Shown piece by piece: positions 35,118-43,989 of a DNA stretch of 64,000 nt. The first letter of the stretch is position 1; every line of letters starts with the position of its first letter. Under the pieces are notes generated by a model that saw only the letters and a program-made list of their open reading frames with translations, had not been told where the DNA came from and did no database searches. Made by a program: the position numbers and the translations under genes. Location of the stretch: NCBI GenBank assembly GCA_012513515.1, contig JAAZCA010000003.1:1-64000 (forward strand), written 5' to 3'. This DNA comes from Myxococcales bacterium. Its GTDB lineage: Bacteria > UBA10199 > 2-02-FULL-44-16 > JAAZCA01.

Positions 35118-36356
35118 TTAATTATAATTAATGCCCATAATTTCCTCGCGACGGGAAACCTTCCGCCTGAACCTTACTGAGAGTGCAAGTGCCACAATCA
35201 ACCAGACGATGATCAACAGCAGTGAAAGATAGCCGACGTAGCCGACCAGCCCCACCGCTATCACCGCCATCAAAAGAAGGGAGGCTCCCCCCTTCGCCAA
35301 TCTGTATGAGAACATATCGACGATCGCCTTGCCCACCGTACGCTCTTCGTACGAGAGCGGGATATAGAGAATCTCCTTGGAGGATTTAAAAATCGTGTAA
35401 TCGAATATCTTGCTCGCCGATTTTGCAACGACGGCGACCATAATAGTCGGAAGGGCGATAAAGGATATGACGTTCGCGCCGAGTATAAACGGAATGGCTA
35501 CCAGGACCCCCGGAACGGTGGCAAGCCTGAGTATCGGGCCGGTCATCAGATGCATAGCGAAGGTCGCAAAATTGATGAAGGCATACACCTTGCCCATGAA
35601 GCCGGTGCGAAGATCCATATCAGGGTAGGCCGACTCGACCGCACCGTTGAACTGAAAATCGATCAGCGTAACCGCTATCTGCACAGTAAATATCAGCGCC
35701 ATGATCAGCAGAAGATAGGAGCTTCGTCTGGCGATGGAAGCCGCCTCGCCCATCTTCACCCCGCCGCGATGCTCTACAAGAGGGGTTCCGAAGCTGGCCG
35801 ATTTTGCAAACGGAATGCTGAGAAGCCACAGGATCACCAAAATCGGAATGGTGAAGGAGAGCGCCATCAGAGTCCCGAATTCAAGGGCGAGATAACCGAT
35901 CAACAGATTTCCCGAGACGCTTCCGGCGGCGGCCAGCGCCCCGAAGTACCCGTAGAGCCACCTCGCGCTCTTGATCGGAAAAACCGAGTTCGAATACATG
36001 TAGAAAATTTCAACGAGTATTACGACGTAGATGTCCTTCAGAACATAGATCGCATAATCGGAATAAGGAATCCGGGCGGAATGTGCAATTATCAACAGCA
36101 AAAAAAGCAAGGCGCTGGCGAGAGAAACCCATCCGGCCATCGAGATCAGATCCGTCACCGCTATGAGCCTGTTGTAGAGATAGAGCACGCATAGCATCGC
36201 AGCCGCTACAAAAAGCCAGACGTATGGGAGGGACTCGCTGCCATGGCTGGCGAGGAAAAGGGATTCCGCTGAAGGGCGCACGATCGCATAGGACAGCATC
36301 ATCAAAAAGGATGCGATAGAAAGGCCTGAAATTCTGATTTTATTTATACGTTCCAA
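35118..36356 (-). CDS. NTT/MFS-like nucleotide carrier protein
   Basis: 412 residues with about 11-12 hydrophobic helices. SYAIVRPSAESLFLA near 22-36 and SSKEILYIPLSYEERTVGKA (326-345) followed by YRLAKGGAS (351-359) match the ATP/ADP-translocase-like (NTT) branch, which carries nucleotides, NAD or related compounds. Shorter than chlamydial and plastid NTTs (about 500). The gene follows apbE by 15 bases on the same strand, so it probably shares its transcript. The substrate is unknown; because of its partner a flavin nucleotide is worth testing. Confidence 0.75.
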   Translation of the reverse strand: MERINKIRISGLSIASFLMMLSYAIVRPSAESLFLASHGSESLPYVWLFVAAAMLCVLYLYNRLIAVTDLISMAGWVSLASALLFLLLIIAHSARIPYSDYAIYVLKDIYVVILVEIFYMYSNSVFPIKSARWLYGYFGALAAAGSVSGNLLIGYLALEFGTLMALSFTIPILVILWLLSIPFAKSASFGTPLVEHRGGVKMGEAASIARRSSYLLLIMALIFTVQIAVTLIDFQFNGAVESAYPDMDLRTGFMGKVYAFINFATFAMHLMTGPILRLATVPGVLVAIPFILGANVISFIALPTIMVAVVAKSASKIFDYTIFKSSKEILYIPLSYEERTVGKAIVDMFSYRLAKGGASLLLMAVIAVGLVGYVGYLSLLLIIVWLIVALALSVRFRRKVSRREEIMGINYN

Positions 36357-36371
36357 ATCGCGGCACCTTCA

Positions 36372-37403
36372 TCAATAGATCCTGACTCTGTTTCTCCATT
36401 CATCACTCGGTTTTAGGCGATCGGCAAGCGCGGATGCCACCCACAGCACCGAGAGATCCCCCGTCTTCTCGACGATGATACATGGAAGTTCCACCCTGCC
36501 AGAGAGCTGGATCCCGGAATGAAGCCCCATCAGCATCACGGATGTCGCCATGGCATCGGCATCAGCAGCGCTTCCCCCTACTACGGTAACGCTGACGATG
36601 CTGTTTTCAACCGGCAGCCCGCTCATGGGGTTGTAGATATGCGAATAGCGCTTGCCCCCGATTTCGTGGTAGCGCTCATAGTTGCCAGACGTTACGACGG
36701 CGCAGTTTTCTATCTCGATCGTTCCGATGAGTTTCCCCTCTTCGAAGGGATCCTGAATTCCTACCGTGAGAGGCCTGTCGCCGAAAACGTAGGCATCCCC
36801 TCCAGCCTCGACCACACCCGCCAAGACTCCCGATGAAAGCATATCCTCTACAGCTGCATCGACGATGTATCCTTTGGCGATAGCGCCAAAGTCCAGGGAG
36901 AGACCCTGCTCGGCGAAATGGACCTTTTCTCCGTCGACGGTTTCAACCTTTCGCATACCAATGACCGATATCGCACCGGATATCTCCTGGTGGGAGGGAA
37001 CTCTCCCCTCCTTCGCAGCCCTGTTCCAAAGGGAAATTACGGGGGCCACAGTCGGATCGAAAGCACCGCTCGTGATCGTGTTCCATTTTCTCGACAGGGA
37101 AATGATACTCTTCATGTCGTCGCTGACGTCCACAGGGGAGGAAAAAGCGCGCTCGTTGATCTTTGAAAGCTCGCTGAGAGGATCGTAAGCGCTAAATACC
37201 TTAACCAAAGATTGAACCCTCCCTTCGACCATGGAGATCGCCTTGTTAAAGCCGAGATAGTTTTTGCCATAGGCCACAACCTTAACAGGTATCGGCCCCA
37301 TCGGATAGAAGGTAGCCTCGTACCTCCTCGGAGAGAATGCGAAGACCAGCACCCCTGCAACGGCAAAAAACGCGATGACGGCAAGAAAATGTTTCATCTT
37401 CAC
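36372..37403 (-). CDS. apbE: FAD:protein FMN transferase ApbE (canonical)
   Basis: 343 residues from GTG 37,403; GGGAGG lies a few bases upstream, with ATG 37,397 as the alternative. An N-terminal hydrophobic segment (about 6-25) exports or anchors it on the periplasmic side. Active-site motifs are intact: SGAFDPTVAPVISLW, LDFGAIAKGYIVDAA, VEAGGDAYVFG, YSHIYNPMSGLP and AADADAMATSVMLMG. ApbE attaches FMN from FAD to Thr/Ser of exported flavoproteins, including RnfG, and RnfD. The GTG overlaps the TGA of a 71-residue ORF (GTGA), indicating coupling; the NTT-like gene follows. Confidence 0.93.
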   Translation of the reverse strand: MKMKHFLAVIAFFAVAGVLVFAFSPRRYEATFYPMGPIPVKVVAYGKNYLGFNKAISMVEGRVQSLVKVFSAYDPLSELSKINERAFSSPVDVSDDMKSIISLSRKWNTITSGAFDPTVAPVISLWNRAAKEGRVPSHQEISGAISVIGMRKVETVDGEKVHFAEQGLSLDFGAIAKGYIVDAAVEDMLSSGVLAGVVEAGGDAYVFGDRPLTVGIQDPFEEGKLIGTIEIENCAVVTSGNYERYHEIGGKRYSHIYNPMSGLPVENSIVSVTVVGGSAADADAMATSVMLMGLHSGIQLSGRVELPCIIVEKTGDLSVLWVASALADRLKPSDEWRNRVRIY

Positions 37404-37615
37404 AATGGCTCCCTCCCGATCTGATTTCGGCTGAATCTATCCCTTGCGAGCACCCTGTCAAGAACGTATAGAAATCCGCCAGAAAACAGGATGGCTCCCA
37501 CCTCCCTCGCATCGATGCAGTCGCACCCGCTGGGAAAGGAGGCTTCCATAACGGGCAGGGCAATGGAGAATATGCTGATTTCCAGCCCCACCCGCTGTCC
37601 TTGCATCGAATCCAT
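37400..37615 (-). CDS. Possible small membrane-associated protein coupled to apbE
   Basis: 71 residues from ATG 37,615. Its TGA stop overlaps the apbE GTG as GTGA, the usual layout of coupled genes. It has a short hydrophobic stretch (LEISIFSIALPVM), then SGCDCIDAREVG with two Cys near 30-32, and a second hydrophobic stretch (AILFSGGFLYVLDRVLA). No family recognised. There is no strong RBS, so a chance ORF cannot be excluded. Confidence 0.45.
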   Translation of the reverse strand: MDSMQGQRVGLEISIFSIALPVMEASFPSGCDCIDAREVGAILFSGGFLYVLDRVLARDRFSRNQIGREPL

Positions 37616-37629
37616 CCATCCGCTATAGA
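37601..37629 (+). promoter_or_regulatory. Possible promoter of the TPM gene with leaderless start
   Basis: TTGCAT (37,601-37,606), 17-base spacer, TATAGA (37,624-37,629). RNA would start at about 37,635-37,637, two to four bases before ATG 37,639, which has no RBS. Both boxes are imperfect. Confidence 0.4.
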
Positions 37630-37638
37630 CTTAGCACG

Positions 37639-38379
37639 ATGAAAATGAAACTCGCAGCACTGCTGGCACTCCTTTTAATCCCATCGACTCTCTTCGCAAA
37701 GTTTCCATCTCCGAAGGGATTTGTCACGGATGATGCTGGCGTGATGAAAAACGAAACCGTCTCCGAACTGAACTCGCTGCTTTCCTACTTCGAAAAAGAG
37801 AGCGGAATCGAAATAGCGGTCGCAACCGTTCGCAGCCTGGATGGAATTCCTGTCGAGGATTACGCCACCGATCTCTTCAGAACCTGGGGAATCGGCAAGA
37901 AGGGGAAGGACGACGGGTTGCTCTTTCTGATCGCACCAAACGACAAAAAAGTAAGAATCGAAGTGGGCTATGGCCTTGAGGGCTCCATCAACGATGCACT
38001 GGCGGGGCGGATCATGGATCAATACGTCCTGCCTGCATTCAAGGTCGGCGACATAGACGGCGGGATAACGGCTGGGACGGCCGTAATCGTTCAGACCATA
38101 GCCAAAAAAGAAAACATCCACTTCGATCCTCAAAACGCCGAAAGGCTTGTGGTTATGTCTGAAAGCTCCGCCACTGGCGAAAATTCCGGGCCGCTCGCCA
38201 CGATCGGAAAGATATTCCTTCTCGTACTCATGATGACTATATTCATTCGCTATCCGCATCTCTTTCTATTTTTTCTCTCAAGCTCGGGCCACAGAGGAAC
38301 CGGCCGGGGATTCGGCGGCGGTTTCGGAGGATTCGGCGGCGGTATATCCGGCGGAGGCGGAGCATCGCGAGGATGGTGA
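37639..38379 (+). CDS. TPM-domain exported membrane protein
   Basis: 246 residues. Signal peptide MKMKLAALLALLLIPSTLFA, then a TPM domain (about 27-160) with FVTDDAGVMKNETVSELNSL, TWGIGKKGKDDGLLFL and VEVGYGLEG-type motif (RIEVGYGLEG). One TM segment at about 190-212 and a Gly-rich tail (GGGFGGFGGGISGGGGASRG) follow. TPM proteins of this shape often accompany LemA, as here two genes downstream. Known relatives act in photosystem repair or have phosphatase activity; the bacterial role is not settled. Confidence 0.88.
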   Translation: MKMKLAALLALLLIPSTLFAKFPSPKGFVTDDAGVMKNETVSELNSLLSYFEKESGIEIAVATVRSLDGIPVEDYATDLFRTWGIGKKGKDDGLLFLIAPNDKKVRIEVGYGLEGSINDALAGRIMDQYVLPAFKVGDIDGGITAGTAVIVQTIAKKENIHFDPQNAERLVVMSESSATGENSGPLATIGKIFLLVLMMTIFIRYPHLFLFFLSSSGHRGTGRGFGGGFGGFGGGISGGGGASRGW

Positions 38380-38442
38380 TAATTCAAAAATTCTGGTTAG
38401 AATTTCCGCGCATAAATTCTAACTCGCAAAAAGGGAGTTTCT

Positions 38443-39144
38443 ATGACGCCAAACGAACTGGCCAGAAAACTGGAAGCGATATACGGACCAGAGCTCAAAT
38501 CGGTTGTTCTCTACGGATCATCGGTACGCAGCGAGTTTTCCAAGCGCTATTCCGATTACAACATCATATGCGTGCTCACAGATCCGTCACCGGGGATGCT
38601 AGCTAAATCAAACCATGTGGTAAAAAAATGGGTGAAAAAGGGAAACCCTCCACCCTACTTCTTCGACCCGCGTCACATCGAAACCTCATCGGATGTATTT
38701 CCGCTGGAATTCATCGACATCAGCAACGAGCACAAGGTAATACTTGGACAAGACCCCTTCAAACAGCTCGATATAGACACGAAAAATCTTCGTCACCAGT
38801 GCGAAAGCGAACTCAAGGGAAAACTCCTCCATCTCCGTTCTTTCTATGCCGAAAACTGCGACGCTCCGAGGCTTGTCGCTGAAATGTGCGTGAAGTCATT
38901 TTCCACTTTTCTGGCCGTCTTTCGCGGAGTGCTCATGCTCCTTGACAAAAATCCTCCGCGCGATGCAAGGGCCATAATAGAGCTCATCGCTGCTGAAATA
39001 AATTTCAATCCCGAGATATTTTTAGAAATCGCGCAGATAAGGCAGGGAAAATCCTTTCTCCCGAGAAAAGAGGAGGCCATCCTGATGTTCGAGCGATACT
39101 TGACAGAGCTCTCCATCATAACTAACTTCGTCGATAGGATGTAA
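38443..39144 (+). CDS. Nucleotidyltransferase-fold protein with incomplete metal site
   Basis: 233 residues. SVVLYGSSVRSEFSKRYSDYN near 20-40 matches the GS(x)n-D-x-D start of the pol-beta-like nucleotidyltransferases, but the second metal Asp is Asn (SDYN). The C-terminal part (about 115-233) is helical, as in MNT/HEPN-type substrate domains. Cytoplasmic. GGGAG precedes the ATG. It lies between the TPM and lemA genes on the same strand, an unusual insertion in that pair. Confidence 0.75.
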   Translation: MTPNELARKLEAIYGPELKSVVLYGSSVRSEFSKRYSDYNIICVLTDPSPGMLAKSNHVVKKWVKKGNPPPYFFDPRHIETSSDVFPLEFIDISNEHKVILGQDPFKQLDIDTKNLRHQCESELKGKLLHLRSFYAENCDAPRLVAEMCVKSFSTFLAVFRGVLMLLDKNPPRDARAIIELIAAEINFNPEIFLEIAQIRQGKSFLPRKEEAILMFERYLTELSIITNFVDRM

Positions 39145-39193
39145 AAGTCGTTCATGTGGAATTAAAATCAATATGGAACCCAAAGGAGATACC

Positions 39194-39775
39194 ATGAAAA
39201 TAAAATGGATAGTGATCATAGCGCTTCTGGCAATTCTGGTGATAGTCGGAGGAGGGAGCTGCGCGGGCAAATACAACATGCTCGTAACACTGAATGAAAA
39301 CGTGAAAACCTCCTGGTCCCAAGTGGAAAACGTAATGCAAAGGCGCGCTGATCTTATCCCGAACCTGGTCAACGCCGTGAAGGGATACGCCGCGCACGAG
39401 GAAGAGGTCTTAACCGAAGTTACAAACGCAAGGGCGAAAGTCGGACAGGCATCGACCGTGCCTGATAAAATCGCCGCCAACAGCGAGCTCTCCTCCGCCC
39501 TCTCGCGACTTTTAGTGGTAGCGGAGCGATACCCGGACCTGAAGGCCAATCAGAATTTTATCTCCCTGCAGGACGAACTTGCAGGAACGGAAAACAGAAT
39601 AACGGTTGAAAGAATGCGCTATAACGACAGCGTACGACAGTACAACACCTATGTACGGATCTTCCCAAACAACATCATCGCATCCATACTCGGCTACAGC
39701 AGGGAAGACATCTATTTCAAGGCTGACGAAGGATCGGAAAAGGCCCCGGTGGTCGACTTCGGAAAAAGCGAATAG
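39194..39775 (+). CDS. lemA: LemA family membrane protein
   Basis: 193 residues from ATG 39,194, with AAAGGAG upstream; an earlier ATG at 39,173 precedes the RBS. One N-terminal TM helix (about 5-24) anchors a four-helix bundle outside the cytoplasm. Family signature: WSQVENVMQRRADLIPNLVN near 43-62, VTNARAKVG, ERYPDLKANQNF and YNTYVRIFPNN. Together with the TPM protein upstream it forms a common but poorly understood pair. The stop converges with the deoxynucleoside kinase gene. Confidence 0.92.
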   Translation: MKIKWIVIIALLAILVIVGGGSCAGKYNMLVTLNENVKTSWSQVENVMQRRADLIPNLVNAVKGYAAHEEEVLTEVTNARAKVGQASTVPDKIAANSELSSALSRLLVVAERYPDLKANQNFISLQDELAGTENRITVERMRYNDSVRQYNTYVRIFPNNIIASILGYSREDIYFKADEGSEKAPVVDFGKSE

Positions 39776-39823
39776 ATCCCCATTCGATTCTGGCGAAATC
39801 TCGAACGTGGAATTACCAGAACA

Positions 39824-40435
39824 TCATAGATGTTTCGATATGGACTTCATAAGATCCTGACGATGGATGAAGTCCTCTATGTAGTCCATCCTCTCCGTGG
39901 AAAGTTCGAGAACAGGCGACTTGTCGTATTTTGAAAGCCATCTTTTATAGTACCGCTCGAGCCTCTTTATGTATTCGTCAGGAACATTTTTTTCTATCGC
40001 CCTGCCGCGCCTGGCTATACGCTTCTTCAGCGTTTTGATGGGGCAGTTCAGATAGATGAGCAGGTCCGGAGGTTTGATTGCGGAAATCATCGTTTCGTAC
40101 AAGTCGCAATAAGTACGCCATTCATCCTTGGACATGCACCCCTGCTTGAAAAGGTTGAAGGCGAAGATCTCGGCGTCCTCGTAGATCGACCGGTCTTGCA
40201 CCACCGTATCGGGGCAGCTATCCAGCTCTCGATGAATGCGGAACTTGTGCGTAAGGAAGTGCATCTGCGAATGAAAGGCCCACCTCTTCATGTCCTTGTA
40301 GAAGAGCGGCAGAAAAGGGTTGAAATCGTTGTATTCGAAAAAAGGCTTCAGCGCAAAATGCTTGCAAAGAAAGTCGACCAGACTCGATTTACCTGAGCCC
40401 ATATTACCGGCGATCGCTATGTATTTTCTGGTCAT
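39824..40435 (-). CDS. Deoxynucleoside kinase (deoxyadenosine/deoxyguanosine type)
   Basis: 203 residues, a P-loop kinase that salvages deoxynucleosides. Walker A GNMGSGKS at 10-17, the catalytic DRS at 81-83 followed by IYEDAEIFA, and a lid with repeated basic residues (KRIARRGRAIEK) fit the dCK/dGK family. The substrate within the family cannot be told. It follows ahcY by 57 bases; both deal with nucleosides. Confidence 0.88.
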   Translation of the reverse strand: MTRKYIAIAGNMGSGKSSLVDFLCKHFALKPFFEYNDFNPFLPLFYKDMKRWAFHSQMHFLTHKFRIHRELDSCPDTVVQDRSIYEDAEIFAFNLFKQGCMSKDEWRTYCDLYETMISAIKPPDLLIYLNCPIKTLKKRIARRGRAIEKNVPDEYIKRLERYYKRWLSKYDKSPVLELSTERMDYIEDFIHRQDLMKSISKHL

Positions 40436-40492
40436 CTGACACCTTTAAAACAACATAACCTGAAAGCGTCAATTTCAAAAACCGAAGATACG

Positions 40493-41785
40493 TCAATATC
40501 TGTAAAAATCAGGCTTATAAGGACCTTCTACCGGAACGCCTAAGTAATCAGCCTGCTCTTTTGTAAGTTTGGTCAGCTTCACGCCAAGCTTGGCAAGATG
40601 GAGCCTCGCCACTTCCTCATCCAATCTCTTCGGAAGCATGTACACTCCGACATCGTATTTTTTCGTAAAGAGCTCGATCTGCGCAAGGCACTGATTGGTG
40701 AATGAATTGCTCATCACGAAGGATGGATGCCCTGTAGCGCATCCAAGATTCACGAGCCTCCCTTCGGCGAGAATTATTATCTGATTCCCTTCCGGAAATG
40801 TGTAGATATCCACCTGCGGCTTGACCGTGGATTTTTTCACCTCGGAATGATTTTTAAACCACGACATCTCTATCTCGTGGTCGAAGTGGCCGATATTGCA
40901 GACGATCGCCTTGTCCTTCATGCGCCGCATGTGCTCGCCGGTTATGACTTTGCAACATCCGGTTGCAGTCACGAAGATATCGCCTACCGAGGCAAGATCA
41001 TCCATCGTCGAAACCTCATATCCCTCCATGGCTGCCTGAAGGGCTATGATCGGATCGACCTCGGTAACTATTACTCGCGCGCCGATCCCCCTCATCGCCT
41101 GCGCGCATCCCTTACCGACGTCGCCGTATCCGCATATGACCACGATTTTCCCCGCCACCATTACGTCTGTGGCTCTCTTGATTCCGTCCGCCAGAGATTC
41201 CCGGCAACCATAGAGGTTGTCGAATTTGGATTTAGTAACCGAATCGTTCACGTTGAAACACGGAGTTTTCAACTCGCCCCGCTCCATCATCTGATAGAGC
41301 CTGTGAACTCCGGTGGTGGTCTCTTCGGTTATCCCTTTGATGCCTGCTATGAGATCCGGTCGTTTTTTATATACGAAAGCGGTGAGATCGCCGCCGTCGT
41401 CTAGAATCATGTTGAGAGGTTTGCCGTCAAAGAGGAGGGTCTGCTCTATACACCAGTCATATTCGGGCTCCGTCTCACCCTTCCAAGCGAAAACGGGAAT
41501 ACCTGCGGCAGCTATAGCGGCAGCCGCATGGTCCTGCGTCGAAAAGATGTTACAGCTCGACCATCTCACTTCGGCACCAAGCTCGATGAGCGTTTCAATA
41601 AGCACCGCAGTCTGAATCGTCATATGCAAGCAGCCGGCTATCCTTGCTCCTTTGAGAGGTTTTTTCGGACCGTAGTTTTTCCTTATCGCCATAAGCCCCG
41701 GCATCTCGTGCTCAGCGAGAGAAATCTCCTTGCGCCCCCACCCGGCCAGACCCATGTCCTTCACTTTGAAATCGGAACCGCTCAT
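40493..41785 (-). CDS. ahcY: Adenosylhomocysteinase
   Basis: 430 residues from ATG 41,785, where AGGAGGAG lies four bases upstream; the frame is open to 41,866 but overlaps the upstream gene. It hydrolyses S-adenosylhomocysteine to adenosine and homocysteine using bound NAD. Motifs: [48 protein letters not shown] with the NAD-binding GxGxxG, and the C-terminal KPDFYRY that reaches the neighbouring subunit. No SAH riboswitch-like leader fits in the 49-base gap. Confidence 0.97.
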   Translation of the reverse strand: MSGSDFKVKDMGLAGWGRKEISLAEHEMPGLMAIRKNYGPKKPLKGARIAGCLHMTIQTAVLIETLIELGAEVRWSSCNIFSTQDHAAAAIAAAGIPVFAWKGETEPEYDWCIEQTLLFDGKPLNMILDDGGDLTAFVYKKRPDLIAGIKGITEETTTGVHRLYQMMERGELKTPCFNVNDSVTKSKFDNLYGCRESLADGIKRATDVMVAGKIVVICGYGDVGKGCAQAMRGIGARVIVTEVDPIIALQAAMEGYEVSTMDDLASVGDIFVTATGCCKVITGEHMRRMKDKAIVCNIGHFDHEIEMSWFKNHSEVKKSTVKPQVDIYTFPEGNQIIILAEGRLVNLGCATGHPSFVMSNSFTNQCLAQIELFTKKYDVGVYMLPKRLDEEVARLHLAKLGVKLTKLTKEQADYLGVPVEGPYKPDFYRY

Positions 41786-41834
41786 ATACTCCTCCTGCCT
41801 GTTATCTTTCGCCTGCATTGCAAAGGGAGGGATC

Positions 41835-43268
41835 TCATCGACCAAAAAACGGTATCTCCCTTCCATCTATATAAGAAGGCTTTTCTAAACCCAGCGCTGA
41901 AAGCACCGTTGGAAATACGTCGGCACTCCTCACAGGTTTTGGATCGAGCGAAGCATTACATAGAACCGGAATCCTCATGTGGGTTTTATGCAAGGAACCA
42001 TGCGAAGCGAAGTGCTCCGGCTCTTCGTATTTGAGCCTCAGGTCAAAGCCGGGAGTCGCTGATATAACCATATCTCCCGCCCGCGGCGAAGTCATGAGAT
42101 GCGCTATCTGGAAGGGGGCGTCGGGATATTCGGAGTTTATGGTAGCAGCCAAGGTCTCGTCAGGGCTCATGTTGGAAGAAAGCCCGGAATATCCAAAGGG
42201 ATCGCTGCCCTGTACCTCGTAATGAAGTACAAATCCGTCGAGCCTGACCGATGCGCGCCCTCTCCTGCTGAATATATCGGCGCCGCCTTCGGCATTTCTG
42301 CAAGCGACTATATCGACCGCCCGCTGCGCGAGCAGGTCATCGATGATTCCGGGGGCTATCTTTTCAAGATCCTGAGCAAAAACCCTGGGCTTCCACTTAT
42401 CACCTCTCTTGAAATAGATGTTGGTCATGCCATTCCCTGAAACCATATTCGCTGAGAGCTTTCCCCTCTTTTCGAATATCAGGGGATAAAAAAACGCCGG
42501 CAGATGATGTTTCTCGAGAAAGGTGTTCACGCAGAAATGAGAATCCGTCTTGGAAAGCCCGTGATCGCTCACTATCATGAATAGTGTCGAGTCGGCTTCG
42601 CCGCGATCATCGAGGGATTCAAAAATCGAACCCACGTGACGATCGAGATTCTCATACTGTTGTATCACTAGCTCGCTATGAGGATGGGTAAGATGCGAAT
42701 ATTCGTCTATCGCCGGAAAAACGGAGAATATAAATTTTGGATTCCTCTCCAAAACCTCTTTGAGTTTCACGGTTGCCGATTTATCGATAAATCCCCAGCG
42801 ATCGGTAAGATGGGCGTAGTACCAATACCATATCCTGCTGATCCTGGTGAAATTCCTTTTGCCGCGTGCGCCGCGCGCTATCGGATTGAATATGCTGTAT
42901 GAGTCGGGAATTATCTCGAAGACAGTCTTTATGTGCGGCCACATATCGCTGGCCATGCAAAAACTCTCGAGCCCCACATACGAACGGTATTTGTTGAACG
43001 AATAGGGCCCATCGTAAATTGATTTATCGAACCACCTGATGCCGGGGATGTTGCATGTCCCCGGGAAGCACCCTGTAAGAAACGGAAGATAGGCAGGTCC
43101 GGTTGTCGAGGGAAAGCTGGTCACAGCCCTCAGACTCGCACCCGCGCCAACGATGCGGGAGGAGATATTGGGAAGCCTCCCATCGGATATGAGGGATTCC
43201 ATGACATCGGCACGCGCGCCATCGGCCAGCATCACGATAGCGCGGCTGTATTTCGACGATGGAGTCAT
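41835..43268 (-). CDS. Type I phosphodiesterase/nucleotide pyrophosphatase (alkaline phosphatase superfamily)
   Basis: 477 residues with no signal peptide. Two-metal site residues of the superfamily are visible: Asp16 (MLADGARAD), nucleophile Thr55/56 in [38 protein letters not shown] and [11 protein letters not shown]. Such enzymes hydrolyse phosphodiesters or pyrophosphates, or move phosphoalcohol groups; the substrate is unknown. It lies 28 bases after the mlaC-like gene and probably shares its transcript, which hints at a lipid or envelope link. Confidence 0.85.
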   Translation of the reverse strand: MTPSSKYSRAIVMLADGARADVMESLISDGRLPNISSRIVGAGASLRAVTSFPSTTGPAYLPFLTGCFPGTCNIPGIRWFDKSIYDGPYSFNKYRSYVGLESFCMASDMWPHIKTVFEIIPDSYSIFNPIARGARGKRNFTRISRIWYWYYAHLTDRWGFIDKSATVKLKEVLERNPKFIFSVFPAIDEYSHLTHPHSELVIQQYENLDRHVGSIFESLDDRGEADSTLFMIVSDHGLSKTDSHFCVNTFLEKHHLPAFFYPLIFEKRGKLSANMVSGNGMTNIYFKRGDKWKPRVFAQDLEKIAPGIIDDLLAQRAVDIVACRNAEGGADIFSRRGRASVRLDGFVLHYEVQGSDPFGYSGLSSNMSPDETLAATINSEYPDAPFQIAHLMTSPRAGDMVISATPGFDLRLKYEEPEHFASHGSLHKTHMRIPVLCNASLDPKPVRSADVFPTVLSALGLEKPSYIDGREIPFFGR

Positions 43269-43296
43269 CTTGCGTTTTGCGCCTTCCCGAAAAGGG

Positions 43297-43989
43297 TCAC
43301 CGCTGGGCCTTGATGCTTGCGAGTTTGGACTTCATCCTGTTTATGAGATCCGGATAGCCATGTTTGGTGATTATCGAATTGAACTGATATCTGTAGTTAT
43401 CGACCAAGCTAGCCTCGTCGACTATGATGTCGTAAATTTTCCAGTTGGTGCCTTCCTTTTTCAACTTGTAGTTCAAAGTGATAGTTATATTTTCCGAAGG
43501 AACGTTCACCTTCGTTTTCACGAAAGATTTCGTCTTCTCCTGATTGATGTATTTCTCGCCCAGGTAGATCACGGCATATTTTCCGCCGCTCCTGCTCTTA
43601 GCCGCCGACTGTTCCTTTGAAAAAAGCGCCTTCTCCTCGAGTAGGTCAGTGAGCAGCGTCACGAATTCATCCTGTTCGGCCGGAGTCCTCTCCCCCCAAT
43701 GCTTGGCGAGCGACACCTTTCCGAGCTCGCGAATATCGAAGGTCCCCCTCATGATATCCCGTTTGAGTTTGCTGTTATGTTCCTCTTCACTGGGCGAAAG
43801 CTTCTCTCCCTTTTCTTTGACTATAAAATCGTCCAGCATATCATCGAGATCCTGAATAGCTCTCGTCGCCGTGCCAGGGGGATAGTATTTTATCGTGGAG
43901 CGTTTTGCGGCCTCCGAGGAAAACGAAAACAAGCACGCCAGAGTAAAGACCGCTACAAACGAACAGGATACAAATTTAGAAATCTTCAT
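43297..43989 (-). CDS. MlaC/HpnM-family periplasmic lipid-binding protein
   Basis: 230 residues from ATG 43,989 with GGAGG upstream. Signal peptide MKISKFVSCSFVAVFTLACLFSFSSEA. The rest fits the MlaC/toluene-tolerance Ttg2 fold: RAIQDLDDMLDDFI, DIRELGKVSLAKHWGERTP, EQDEFVTLLTDLLE and VNYKLKKEG-type strand (ITLNYKLKKEGTNWKIYDII). MlaC carries phospholipids between the outer and inner membrane. No mlaFEDB or hopanoid genes are in the window. The start overlaps the stop of the TolC-like gene. Confidence 0.87.
   Translation of the reverse strand: MKISKFVSCSFVAVFTLACLFSFSSEAAKRSTIKYYPPGTATRAIQDLDDMLDDFIVKEKGEKLSPSEEEHNSKLKRDIMRGTFDIRELGKVSLAKHWGERTPAEQDEFVTLLTDLLEEKALFSKEQSAAKSRSGGKYAVIYLGEKYINQEKTKSFVKTKVNVPSENITITLNYKLKKEGTNWKIYDIIVDEASLVDNYRYQFNSIITKHGYPDLINRMKSKLASIKAQR

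Noticed and set aside
41786-41834. SAH riboswitch upstream of ahcY
   Set aside because: The gap is 49 bases, carries an RBS and shows no fitting structure.
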